This document shows, one piece after another, positions 1 through 11,700 of a stretch of 64,000 nucleotides of DNA. How positions within the stretch are numbered: position 1 is the stretch's first letter; each line of letters opens with the position of its first letter. A program made the position numbers and the translations under genes. Under the pieces are notes generated by a model. The model had not been told where the DNA came from and made no database searches. It was given only the letters and a program-made list of their open reading frames with translations. Source of the DNA: Typha latifolia (lineage: Eukaryota; Streptophyta; Magnoliopsida; Poales; Typhaceae); contig CM034100.1 in NCBI GenBank assembly GCA_019914945.1, forward strand, positions 15,883,096 to 15,947,095, written 5' to 3'.

Positions 1-660
1 GCGAGAATAATGAGTTAATATACTACTAAAAGGAGCTAAAATATTGTTTGGTTACTGCAGGAACAAGTGGATGGTGACTAATGATTCTCTCGACACCGTT
101 AATATTCTGCAGATTGAGCAATAATGATCATTAATTGGCATTTATATGCACCTATTTGTGAGTCTATTTTGAGATTCTGGCCGCGTATATTATATGCTTT
201 TCTTTTGTTTGAGAGTGTTGTATATAATAATATACTGAATCACATGAAACATTCATCGTTCGAGGGTTGATTACGTAACTTGGCCTGAAGATAACAAGAT
301 AGGCAGCGAGGCAGGCAGACCCTAAGAAGAGAAGGTCGGTTTGTATTTTGTAAGCTGGAGAAAGTTTGAAGGGATGAGTAGATGCGATGTTGATTGATGG
401 CGTAACCCCACTTACAACTTTTCTTTTTTCCTCTCACATATACCACCAGTACCACCAACGTCTCTCATTCTTTTTCCTCCGTGGCGGACCCACTCGCTTA
501 CTCGGATCCGCTTCAGCATTCGCCTACCTCTCTCCACCTTTCCTTTTTTTTCCCTTCAGACTCTGCACCCACTTCCGACTTCCTTACCACTTCTTCTTCC
601 TCCTCTCTCTCCCTCTCCCCCCTTCAACTTGTGCTCTCTTCTGGTACCTTGGAAGGAGAT
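1..660. other. 5' flank and leader of the HIPP gene
   Basis: No supported coding region. The stretch is AT-rich up to about 400 and then becomes strongly pyrimidine-rich (about 540-640, CT tracts), which is typical of a plant 5' untranslated leader. The leader runs into the ATG at 661. Short open frames here have no recognisable domain. Confidence 0.5.
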
Positions 661-1556
661 ATGAAGGTGAGATATGATATGATACTAATGGCTTACTTTG
701 TTCTTTATTACGCATTGGCTACTAGTTTTTTACTTTTATACTTTTTGGGCCATCTGAAGAATGATCCTTTGCTGGGGTTTTGGTTAATGTACGCCATACT
801 TTCTAGTGTAAAACTTGGTTCTGATCTATTTAGTTTGCTTTAGAAAATTATTGTGAAGTTAGATTTGCATGACAACAAAGACAAGAGGAAGGCAATGAAG
901 GCTGTGTCCACTCTTCGTGGTACTATTCACTCTCTTTGCTCTCTTCTTCCTTTAGTTAACAATGATACAAACGTCAAAGGTGATGATCACTTGTGATTGA
1001 TTCCACAGGGATCGACTCCATCGCCATGGACATGAAGGAGATGAAGATGACAGTGATTGGAGCAGTGGATCCAGTGGACATTGTGAGCAAACTGAGGAAA
1101 TTTTGGTCTGCAGACATGGTGTCTGTTGGGCCTGCAAAGGAGCCAGAGAAGCCGGAGGAGAAGAAGGAAGAGCCTAAGAAGGAGGAGCCCAAGAAGGAGG
1201 AACCCAAGAAGGAGGAGGACCCCAAGAAGCAGGAAGAGCCCAAGAAGGAGGAACCCAAGAAGGAGGAGGAGCCGAAGAAGGAGGAACCCAAGAAGGAGGA
1301 GGAACCCAAGAAGGAAGAAGCCAAGAAGGAGGAGGAGCCCAAGAAAGAGGAAGCTGAGAAGAAGAAAGAGCCTACTATAAACGAGTTTGTCAATGCATAC
1401 AGGGGTTATTACCCCTACTATACTGCCCAACCCCACTATACTGCCCAACCCTACTATACTACCCAACCTCACTATACTACCCAACCCCAATATACCAACT
1501 ATTATTACTCTACTCGGAGTGTGGAAGAGAATCCAAATTCTTGTGCCATCTTGTGA
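661..1556 (+). CDS. HIPP: Heavy-metal-associated isoprenylated plant protein (HIPP) with degenerate HMA domain
   Basis: Three exons: 661-666, 844-919 and 1009-1556 (630 nt, 209 aa), all GT-AG and in phase. The first exon holds only Met-Lys. Residues 2 to about 70 form an HMA fold ([20 protein letters not shown], then [17 protein letters not shown]). The metal-binding CxxC expected after the first strand is replaced by DNKD, so copper or zinc binding by the usual site is unlikely. A long KKEEP-type Lys/Glu/Pro repeat follows, then Tyr/Pro/Gln repeats (YTAQP, YTTQP). The protein ends in CAIL, a CaaX box whose final Leu favours geranylgeranylation, so membrane anchoring is expected. HIPPs act in metal homeostasis and in stress and pathogen responses. 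Family identity is secure; the physiological role of this non-CxxC subtype is inferred. A possible poly(A) signal AATAAA lies at 1771-1776. Confidence 0.93.
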
Positions 1557-1804
1557 AAAACCTAACAGAGGGAGGTAGAACCTTTTTTATTTATCTCAGA
1601 GAGAGCTAAATAAGAAAGAAGCCTTTTTTTGCTTCAGTATTGAAGCAAATGCTGTAGAGCTGGGGAGGTGAATATGTATAGGTAGCTGTTGCCTGTTGCT
1701 TTGTTTTCTTTCTACGCATCGCATTCTGCATTGGGATGGAAAGGTTAGTTGTAATCTATGTTTGCATCTAAATAAATTACTCGTTTATTCACTTCTTTCT
1801 TACA

Positions 1805-1876
1805 ATCAGAGTGGCGCAGCGGAAGCGTGGTGGGCCCATAACCCACAGGTCCCAGGATCGAAACCTGGCTCTGATA
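1805..1876 (+). tRNA. Initiator tRNA-Met (CAU)
   Basis: A 72-nt cloverleaf. The acceptor arm ATCAGAG pairs with CTCTGAT and the discriminator is A. The D-arm is GCGCAGCGGAAGC, the anticodon arm is TGGGCCCATAACCCA with anticodon CAT, and the T-arm contains GGATCGAAACC. The GGG/CCC pairs in the anticodon stem and the A at position 1 mark the eukaryotic initiator rather than elongator tRNA-Met. There is no intron and CCA is not encoded. A pol III stop, a run of eight T, lies at 1899-1906. The gene sits about 250 bp past the HIPP stop on the same strand. Confidence 0.97.
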
Positions 1877-1898
1877 AATTTAGGGCGGCTGCTGTAAA

Positions 1899-1906
1899 TT
1901 TTTTTT
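1899..1906 (+). terminator. Pol III T-run terminator of tRNA-iMet
   Basis: Eight consecutive T on the coding strand, 23 nt after the mature tRNA end, which fits pol III termination. Confidence 0.75.
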
Positions 1907-2165
1907 AAAAAACAATATGATTATATATTCCGGCAATTTAAAGGACAATTTTAGTTCCCCTGTATTAGATGCAAACTGATCAACAATATTACAGAAAAAA
2001 AATATGATGACAAGGGTTCTCAGCCATTTCTTAAACAAAAGAGACACGTCTCAGTTGGAGCTTCTTATGGAAGAGCAAAATTTAATAAATTCATCCCTTG
2101 TTCTGTGTCAAATCCTAATCATTTAAGACAAATAATATACAACACATTGCTTTAGTGTTTGGAGG

Positions 2166-2166
<1 letters not shown>

Positions 2167-2196
<30 letters not shown>
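2167..2196. repeat. (TA)15 microsatellite
   Basis: An uninterrupted TA dinucleotide run just beyond the 3' end of the polyprenol reductase gene. Confidence 0.95.
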
Positions 2197-2197
<1 letters not shown>

Positions 2198-2306
2198 TGA
2201 GTAGTGAGTACAATGTCCAAGCACATCAAAAATGGTGCTTGGTTTGGTCTAAAAATAGCCCATTGTAGTTGCCAGCAAATTTTTTTCCTCTTTTCTGACT
2301 GCAACC

Positions 2307-5300
2307 CTAATATATGAATGGAATTATAGCACAACGAGAGTGCGGATAGTTTTCAAACTTTTGCTTATACCACCTGTGACTTTCAGCTGCGGCAAAGATC
2401 AGGTTGGCTACCTGTAGCAAAAGGAGGTCACGGAAAAGTTTTTTCACACTGGAAGATTATTCTCTAGTGAGATGATCATTCTTATTTTCATACAGGGTAA
2501 GGCATTACCACAAAGATGAAAAGAAGCCACACTGTAATGTCTGATCCACCGCTAGCCACCAAAATGCCCGCATATATAACCTGCACATCGAGAATGATGA
2601 GTTCATGACAATGAACTAACGTACCTGCATCAGAATTAACAGATAGATATGTAATACTATATTAAACCTAGATAAAACAACAACCAATCTGATTTGAATC
2701 AAGTTCATGGTGTCCTGATACCAAGAATCACATCTTACATGGCTGGATCTGACCTTGATAATATTACCTGATCAGTAATCAGATCCAGCAAGAATCCAAC
2801 CAGGTGCCACCCCTTATTATTGTAGTAAACACGGCTATGCCTATGACTGACATTTCACTGAAGTTCCCTAGTACAACAGCATTACTCCTTATTTCAAGTT
2901 TTCAATGGGATAATTGGTCAATCAGAAGAGAGGTTCTGTCTCAAGTATGTGAGAAGCGTTGACCGCAGAAATCTGAATCACTTAATAAAGAATAAACTGG
3001 AGAAAATCTGAATCTTTGGTTCCTACCGAGAAAGAAAAAGGTTTTCTCAATTAATCTATTTTACAGAAAGACAAAAGAATGCTCTTATTTGATAATTAAA
3101 AAGAGTAACTTGAGGAATCTTATGTTGGTATGTACATAAAATTGAGGTAGACACTTGACTATTAAAGATCACACTTCAAAAATTGTATCTGTAAAAAATA
3201 TAGGGTGACAAACCATTTTCTACATCAAGTAAATAATTACAAAGAAACTGGGCTTCCTAAATTTAAAGCAGAAAGGTTATATTAGAAACTTATCAGTTTA
3301 AATTTTCTCCAATGAATTCAAAATAAAAGACCATTAGATTTACTATTTCGGCAAGGTAATGTGGGCAAGAGACATAGTTGAACCAGTCACCATGAGGAAC
3401 TGGTTTTTCTAATTTTAAAGCAGAAAGATTATATTTGAAACTTATCAATTTTTAAATTTTCTCCTATAAATTGAAAAATAAAAGGCATGAGATTTACTAT
3501 TTCAGCAAGGTAATGTGGGGAAGAGACATAGTTGAACCAGTCACCATGAGGAATCACATATTCATCATTTCTTTTTCCTTCACGCAGAGAGCCCTGCAAA
3601 AGAAGGCACTCAATTAAGTCATATGTGATATTTGAAAGATGCATATTAGAAGTGGCAAATGCCCAACATGTTGGAAACTTCAGAGGACATCTATGTGAGC
3701 AATGTACTACCAAAAAATTACAACTTACAAGAATTTTATGGCAATTCAGCTGATGTAGCCAACCCCAAATAAAAACAGCTGCACCAACCCACTGGCACCA
3801 TCCTAAACACAAAAGAGGCTTCACCAATGCCCACCAATCAACCTCAATATGCATTCTAGCTCGACCTTTCACTATGAATTCAGCTATTTTACCACCAGCA
3901 TAACTAGTTGCCTCTGCAATACAACTGCTACTAAGAGATAGAGGTGCACCAATATAAAAGCTAGCACGAAAGATATAAAGTATGTCAGAAGACTTGAAAG
4001 AAAGTCACCAAATAAAGTAATAAACATTACCAAACCTAAATCGATACGCTAAAACCAACTTCCATTATTCATGAGTGGAATAGTAGTTCAGTAAGTATAA
4101 CAAGATAAAACAGTCAAAATAACATCAGATGTAAAATCAAATAACAGTTTAACTGATTTATCATGCTAAATCTCCAGCACAATCTAAGCCTTAATGTCAG
4201 AAACAGTAGATATAGCTGAGAAGACTGTACAGAACATTTAAGATCTACTGTTAGACCAACAACAACTACCTAGAAATTGGTGATGCTTTGTCTAAATCAT
4301 AATCAAGAAAGAGAGTACATCTAGCTAAAATGCACAAGGCTAAATATCTGGCAAAGTTTATCTACATTACTGTGTGCAATTTGTCTCATGCACCTTAGGA
4401 GCAATCCTGTAACTATTGCTCCTACATAGAAATTGTCTATAACAAAGATAAAAGATCAAACCTCTTATTTAAGCATCAACGCTAATGTGTGCTGACCGAG
4501 AATCATAAACGAGCAATATATGGCATGAAGAACATAAAGAAAGTTATGCATTAAATATGAACAGCCTTTATATCTGGATAGAAAATATTAATACAAAAAA
4601 GCAAATTTTTTGTCCGTCTATCCTCTACTTTGTTTCATTCAAAATTGAAAAGGAAGTAAAAAAAATAAAGATAAACTTTCAGGGAACGTACAACAAACCA
4701 GTTAGATAACCCAAAATGTGCATTCGAGCTGAAGGGCTATAATGGAACACATTTAATGTCTCGTGTAAGCGTCTCAAGACCTGAATTTCCATCAACAAGA
4801 GAACAAACACAGTCCGCCAGACACGATACATATGCTCCATAGTAGGTGATTGAGCTTTCTGAATGGAGAATAGATATGAACCTCCTCCAGTCAAGTAGCT
4901 GGCTATTGTAGAATAGTGTAATGATTCAAAGGATAATGGTCTCATCTTTGCATATGCATAAAGCCATATGGGAATAACCAAACTTGTTGTCAACACTGTA
5001 GCCACCACATAAAAATGCAAGAAGTATCTCTGCGGCACGGTGAATTTCTGCAGTATGTAAGAACTTGTTGTAAATACTACAAAAGAAATGTGTTTCAAAG
5101 AAGATAGAGGCACCACGCCTGACATGCACATGCAGAACTCCCTTGGTACGTCCAAAGATGATAAGAACTTATTGCATAAACAGGAAAGCAGGACAAGACA
5201 ATGAATAGTTCCAAGTCAGAAAGATAGTTGGATGCCGCAAAAATTATTAACAACTCAAGAAAGTTATTAAATTAAAAATCTAAGAAACAATGGTTCTTGC

Positions 5301-5802
5301 TCCAAAATTCACGTATCTGCAGGAAATTAAACAACAAGAATGATAAATACCAATAATAACAATAACAACAACGATGACCAATTGCACGAGTTAATTTTCT
5401 AGTTTGTTTCATGCCCTGAGTATGATCAATATAGTAAGGTTATAACCCGAAATGTTAACCATCCATTATACCCGTTGTGTGCTCTCAACAAGAGCATCTT
5501 ATAGGCTCGAACAATGAATATACTCGCTGATTCCAGATGGATCAAATTCGAAAGTATTGAATCATCGATAGCTTTAGTAATGAGAACAGGTCACAGGAAA
5601 GACCAAAATCGCATCGAAGAAAGATAATTACTCAACTAAAACTCACAGAGGAAGAAGGCTTCATGATCTTTCCCCTGGAGGCGAGTCCGAGGATAATCCG
5701 ATGCAAGAATCCGGTAAACGGAAGCGGAAAAGAGGCGATTAAAATGGGCAATGTCGCCGCGACCCACGAAAGGCGCAGCAGAGCTGTGAAGCTCAACTCC
5801 AT
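2307..5802 (-). CDS. PPRD: Polyprenol reductase, steroid 5-alpha-reductase (SRD5A3) family
   Basis: Six exons on the minus strand: 5647-5802, 4692-5047, 3729-3960, 3498-3593, 2509-2580 and 2307-2411. They total 1,017 nt (338 aa) and every junction is GT-AG and in phase. The enzyme reduces polyprenol to dolichol at the ER membrane, which supplies the carrier for N-glycosylation. Family motifs are clear: an N-terminal hydrophobic segment, [45 protein letters not shown], the [17 protein letters not shown] block, a glycine-rich [11 protein letters not shown] segment, and the C-terminal [12 protein letters not shown] box with FIY at the end. Length matches plant PPRD proteins, which are close to 340 aa. 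The start at 5802 is the first Met before the conserved N-terminal hydrophobic stretch. The intron between exons 4 and 5 contains a partial duplicate of exon 4. Confidence 0.95.
3246..3555 (-). repeat. About 153-bp tandem duplication covering part of PPRD exon 4 and its downstream intron
   Basis: The units at about 3246-3398 and 3399-3555 are similar along their whole length, with an offset of 152-154 bp. The copy on the 3' side of the gene repeats the last 17-18 codons of exon 4 ([16 protein letters not shown]), its donor ATA|GTAAAT and the following intron. The coding part of the extra copy is stop-free, with one Ser-to-Cys change. A CCAG lies just before its first codon but lacks a good pyrimidine tract. 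Confidence 0.85.
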
Positions 5803-6856
5803 CGTGAACCAAGATAGAATAAGGTAAGCGTAGGGCTCAGAGGAGGCTACTGAAGAGGAGGGCGCGCCATTAGAGAGGAGATTTAACGGCGGCGGGGAAA
5901 GGAATCACGCAGGCGAGTTTGGGGGCGTGAAAGCAAAGCGATGCCATGCGTGGGCGGAGTGAGGTGGTTTCGACTTTCGAGAGAGCATCGTCGAGCAATT
6001 CACAATCACGGATGAATCGGATGCGGATTAAATAACATCGGATCAGGTCCGTTTAGCTATCTATGAAAACGGGTTGGGTAATATTCGATCCGATCAGATC
6101 CCGGAATCCGAATTTTGTGAAACATGGGCTGAGATTTCATATCCGTTTTAATATTTGAATTTGTACATAATAATTAGCTATAGATTTAAGTAATATTATA
6201 CTGCCATCTAAAATTTTATCGCTATTATTTTAGATGCATTAAAAAGTCTAATGTGGTCAAATATGATAAATAAAATAATTATTATACTTTCGTTAAGATT
6301 ATATTTGTTAAAAGTGTATATGAGTTTTTTAAAATTAAGTTAAATCACACATAGTAAAATACAATTAAAGAGAAATAGAAGATGGAGATCTCGAGAAGCA
6401 GTGGTTTGTCGTAGAGTATAAGAATTAGGAAGCTTCATCTGTATGTGATCCTAGATAAATAAACTACTACTACAATCATAAGTAATTCCAAATCCTTACA
6501 AGCATTTGAATTACAATATTCTCAAATCTCCATGGGTAGGATTATAGATAGTTTACAACAATTGTCAAACCTTGAAGCTTGAGTTCCATGTGCTCTGTGA
6601 ATTATCCTTGGTGCTTCTCAGTCTCAGTCGTCGAATTCAATGCTTCTTGAGGTTAGTTTTCTTGAAGTCATGCATGTTCTCTTGAGTTCCATACATTGCT
6701 AGGATATGAAACGTAGACGACTATCAATGTATAGTGTATGCAGTGGCATCCTAAGTCTCATGCATGACTGCCCTCGAGACTTAAAAAGGTGTTTCGGATC
6801 AGCTTCCATTCAACGAGTTAAAAGTGTGCCATCGACGTCACATGACGTGTAGATTA
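5803..6856. other. Intergenic, PPRD upstream region to U1 promoter
   Basis: The first 200 bases are the GC-rich leader and promoter side of PPRD, which reads leftward. The rest is AT-rich. A stretch near 6000-6120, rich in CGGAT/GGATC words, resembles the sub-terminal parts of plant DNA transposons, but no ends can be defined. No gene is supported. Confidence 0.4.
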
Positions 6857-6867
6857 GTCCCACATCG
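6857..6867 (+). promoter_or_regulatory. Upstream sequence element (USE) of the U1 snRNA gene
   Basis: GTCCCACATCG is a perfect match to the plant snRNA USE (RTCCCACATCG). It lies about 33 bp before the TATA element, the spacing used by pol II snRNA genes; pol III types such as U6 use about 23-25 bp. Confidence 0.92.
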
Positions 6868-6900
6868 GGCGCTCGAGAAACAGGACGAGAACGAGGGGCC

Positions 6901-6908
6901 AATAAAAG
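6901..6908 (+). promoter_or_regulatory. TATA-like element of the U1 snRNA gene
   Basis: AATAAAAG lies about 25-30 bp before the RNA start at 6933 and about 33 bp after the USE. Confidence 0.8.
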
Positions 6909-6932
6909 GAGGCGTGGGGTGGACGGTGAACC

Positions 6933-7095
6933 ATACTTACCTGGACGGGGTCAAATGGGCGATCAAGAAGGCTCATGGCCTAGGCCAGTGGCCTCCATTG
7001 CACGTGGGAGGAGCGCTGGCTTACCATCTCCCCAAGTGGGAGAGTGGACGTCATAATTTGTGCTAGAGGGGGTACGCGCACGCGCGGCCCCTGCC
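6933..7095 (+). ncRNA. U1: U1 spliceosomal snRNA
   Basis: About 163 nt. The 5' end ATACTTACCTG is the conserved U1 sequence that pairs with 5' splice sites. The stem-loop region carrying GATCAAGAAGG, the CTCCATTGCAC segment, the CCCCAAGTGGGAGAG stem and the Sm-site core AATTTGTG (7055-7062) follow in the right order. A GC-rich terminal stem (GGGG paired with CCCC) closes the RNA. USE and TATA are in place. Two features differ from the plant consensus as I recall it: an extra A in GGGTCAAATGGG and CACGTGGGAGG where CACTYAGGAGG is usual. It is probably functional, since 5' end, Sm site and promoter are intact, but could be a variant copy. Confidence 0.92.
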
Positions 7096-8760
7096 AGTTC
7101 CGGAATTTTAAATATTATATATAAATTATCTATATTAAGAGAAGTGGTTATTTAATTATCATAGATCTCTATGCTTTGGCAAATTTGGAAATAATATGCA
7201 CCCCACTTCTTCTATCAATGCTATGCACCGGCTAATATTGGAAGCGAATTCCTTGGAGGTGTAAGGCCTTTAAATTTGTTTATATACTTAGAGAAGCAAA
7301 TAGGGCTAAGATTTTGCCTGCCCTATCTAGTCCGTTGCACTCGTCGGCTGCCTGACACGTGTCCAATCCTTTTTAAGTTTTTGCTATTGTTATTTAGTTC
7401 CACACCAATAATTTGTGGACTAAAGAAAGCGTATGTAAGTATTTTCTTTAGAAAGTAAGCAAAAATATTTAGTAAGCTCGGCTTTTTATGCTCAATCCAA
7501 AGGTGATATTGCTTAAATAATTTATTTATGATCCGAACTCACTCGATTATACTAAACTTAAATCCGATTAAGAGCCGAGTTATCACGTCGAGTTATCGGG
7601 TTGGGTCAAAATTTGTCACCCCTAGACCCAAGCTTGTTATCTCTATACCAAATCCTCGTCTAATAATAAATGGTCAGGCAAGCTTGTAAAATAAATTTCT
7701 TTGTTAATAACCCTTATAATGCTTCTTATTTAACTTATAATTGCTCAATATATATGATATTTTTATTAAAAAAATACACACGCAGGGGATTCTTCTTGCC
7801 ATGAATTAACAGGAAAAAGAAAAAAAAATTTACATGGAATAACCATTGCCATGGGGTGTGCGGTTACTAAAGCACTCCACTATCGCAACTATAGCTACAC
7901 TAAGACAGGAAAAAAAAATAAAATAATACTTAATTTAATACCGTAAAATTTTACCGAGTTCTCTATATAAGCTACTTCATTTCTCCCACGTGTTTAGCTC
8001 CCACTATCGAGCAGTGACGACAACTATTAGGCCTAGCTATTACTATCATTTCAACTTTTATCGGACACCTATCTATGTTGATGAATTCGAATACCAATTG
8101 CTTGGATGTGTTTAAAAGCAAAGAGATAGAAATTACAGAAAATTTATTTGATGGTAGAAAATATTTGTCATGTGTCTATGTATGTAACAAATGGTCCATT
8201 TATTGATGAGCAAATGACACGAATTGAAACTACACATGATGGATTCATAATTCACTATCAAATGTCATCATGCACTCAGTTCTTATGGTTGTAGATGTAG
8301 ATAGTCTATTCATTATATTATTGTCACTATCTAAATATTTATCTCGACAGTGCGGTTAATTTGGAAGAGTAGCTCGGTATTCAAATAGGAAAAAAAATAT
8401 TAAGTCGAAGACAATCGTTTGATCCCTTTGTAAGATCGGTATATCTCTCAGTTAATTAAAAAAAAAATTGAACAAATGAACTTGCTGCATGGTGATTTTA
8501 AACACAAATAAAAATGACCACAATTCAATTACTCGTAGAAGGTGGACCCTACTAACTTTTTTTTCCCCACTGATACCAAAATCTTATGCATCTCTCCTCT
8601 GATGATGCCGTTACTCTAATGCTATTCCAACCCAAAATACCTCCACTTCTTCCCCCCGATCTCTAGGGTTTCGCTTAAACGCCTCGATCTCTACCCTCTT
8701 CTTAGGAATTTTTCGATCCGTCGATTGTTGCTGATTACGATTGTGGAGTCCGTGGATGGT
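7096..8760. other. Intergenic, AT-rich; possible decayed DNA-transposon end near 7624
   Basis: No gene is supported. Around 7540-7624 the sequence ends in GGGTCAAAATTTGTCACCCCTA, a pattern common at the ends of hAT-like plant elements, but no matching left terminus or target duplication was found. The final 150 bases are the leader of the VTT-domain gene. Confidence 0.35.
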
Positions 8761-11700
8761 ATGGTGGCTTCGGATCCGACGGCTGGGATGGGGAATTGGA
8801 ATGGAGACTACGTGCGTTTACCGCAATCCGATGCATTGGAGAGTGGGGGGATGGAATTGGGATCCCATTGCCCGCAGGGGAAGTGGAGGTCTGTTCGATG
8901 GTGGCTAAAGGTGGTTGTCTTATGCCTTTGCATATTGGGAGCAGCGGCGGCTTTCTTCTTCTTTGCCCTTCCTGTGATTATAAAAAAGGTCCAACTTTTT
9001 TTTTTTGTTAATGTGCTTATGGCATAGGGAATTAGGTAGTTTTTACCCAATTTGAGTGATATTTGAGCGATATTTGTTGATCTTGGCAGGTGGTCATACC
9101 AATTCTGGACTGGGAGATGACTACATTTTGCACACCAGTTCTTGGGTTGATACTTTTTGCATCTATTGCTTTATTTCCGAGTTTATTGTTGCCTTCTTCT
9201 CCTTGTATGTGGTTAGCAGGGATGACTTTTGGATATGGTTATGGTTTTTTGCTAATTACTGGAGCAATAAGCATCGGCATGTCATTGCCTTTTCTCATTG
9301 GTTCTCTCTTTCGTCATAGAATACATGTTAGTCCCTACTTCCTATTCCTTTTCTTTTCAATATTTAAATAGATCGCAGCAAATTAGTGGCTAATGTTTCT
9401 TTTTGATGATTATTGTGCAGAGGCGGCTGGAAAAATGGCCAAAGAAAGCAGCTATTGTTAGACTTGCTGGTGAGGGAGATTGGTCTCATCAATTTAAGGC
9501 TGTTGCTTTAATAAGGATTTCTCCATTTCCATATATTATTTTCAACTATGCATCTGTGGCTACAAATGTTAAATATGGTCCGTATATTTGTGGTTCAATG
9601 GCTGGAACAGTGCATGAAACTTTTCTTACAATTTACAGGTTTGGATTTCTCCTTGTAACCTGATCTTTTCTTTTCATATAGTTCTATGAGCTGCTAATAT
9701 TATCTACCTATATGGTACTTGCTTGGAGCATTCTTGTAACTTAAAATATCTTATTTTACTGTTAGGTTGACGTTTTCACTAGCTTGTTTTGTGCAAATAG
9801 ATTTGAGATTACCAAGCAATTTTTAACATAATTAGATACTTTAATTGTTTCTCTATATCACATTTTGGTACAGTTTATCCTAGTTGAATTGAATCCCGCC
9901 CTTTTTCATGATATAACACTTTATCCTTCATCGTGCCTTTTCTACTCATATTGGCACACTTAATCTTTTCCTTCTTGATGCTTTTTCAATGACAACTAAC
10001 TACTTTATTGGAATTTAGGATTGTTACTATTTCAGAAGGTTTTCGGTGTTTTGGTCTAAGTAGATGAGGGAAGGCATACAATGCTTATAAAGGACCTAAG
10101 TTTGTATCTAATTGAGTTTTATCCTTTGATAATTGTGAGGACTTATGTCAGAGCTAAAACTACAATATCCTGGATGCTAATTCCCAAGCAGCCATTTCAT
10201 ATTTTAGAAGAAATGTCAGCTCTAGGTTGTTGAAGTTGGAGAGCCATTAAGGTAGATAAATGCTTGGAGAAGCTAATGTAATCGAATCCACTAGGTTTGG
10301 CAAAATTGATTTCACCGCTCATGGAGACTGATATCATCATAGGCAAATGGGATTGTGGCTTCAATTCAAGCAACTGTACCAATATGAAGGTGACTGGTGT
10401 TAGAGCTTTATGTTGTTTACACATTTTAGTTTCCTCGATATAAATTACAGATTTATATTTTTTTTTGCAATAAGTTAGGTTGAATACTTAGCACATTATG
10501 TCCTTTTCAGATACATAGAAGATATAAATCTTGTTAAATATGGTGCAAATGATGTTTTAAAAAAATTTTAGTACTTTTTTCAACCATCTAATCTCCAAAA
10601 CTAATAAAACAATAATGGATATGGGCATGGCTTCGGTACTTAGGATACTTCTAGTAACTTCTACATGGGGAGGCATTATGATGCTCACTAGTGAGGACTC
10701 AGCATTACTTCTGTAAATAAAGGTAATGTAATAATGGTGAGTTCTTAAATAAAAGACGATTTTCTTATATAAAAGAGATATCTTCCGATTCTTTTGGGTT
10801 CGTTCAAAGGAACTCTTTTCATGACCTATTGACTCATATGACAGGCGATCATCTTTAAGGGGTAAATTTCATTGGTTAGGCTCCACCAAAGGATTCAAAG
10901 AATTTATCATCTCGGAATGCACAGGGAGATAGTTATATCTGATTTGGTAGCACATCAGTGCAAAACTGCAATGAATCAACATAACCAGTTGGGGTCCAAC
11001 AAAAAAAGAAAAAACATATTCTTCTTTCAAATTGGCCATCTGCTAGGTCTTATTTAAGGTGAACTTTTGGTGGTTTAGTTAACAAGTCTTCAAAGTTCAA
11101 ATGACTGGAAGGATTGTTGTTTGGAACTACTGGTATCGTGTTATTGCTGCTATGTTACCTATTATCTACTAGCTCTGGTCCTTGTAACAAGCTACATGTT
11201 GCATGCTTGCATAGCCTATGCTACTATAGTATTATATGTTCACAAGGAACCAAATGGGGTTTGGATTTTTCAACGTAACCCTCTAATTTATGTGGTTCAC
11301 AGTTGGTTGAATATTAGTTTACTGTACTGCTGAAGCTCTGAGCATTTATTGTGTGTGTAGAATTTTTTAGGCTGCACAGTGTAATCAGAACAATGTCAAT
11401 ATTTAAAATGTTAACCCAGGAGAACCAGATGAATATTGAAGACATTCAAGATTCAACCATATTTTGAAGGAAAAGCATCTGAAGATGTTGGGCAACTTAT
11501 GATGTAGTGTACTGCTAGAGCAGGTTGTGTTCAACATACTTCAAGAGGTGGCCAACAAAACTCAGAGAGACACGTAATAGACTGCTATTGGGAAATTATA
11601 ATAAAAGATAGGATGGCACGTCCTTGAAATATCTTATAGTGATAATAGAGCAACTATTTGTCACATGGGATCTGCAAAGCCTTTTATTTCTTTTCACTTC

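Noticed and set aside
1126..1380. Arg-rich protamine-like ORF
   Set aside because: Out-of-frame reading of the HIPP Lys/Glu/Pro repeat.
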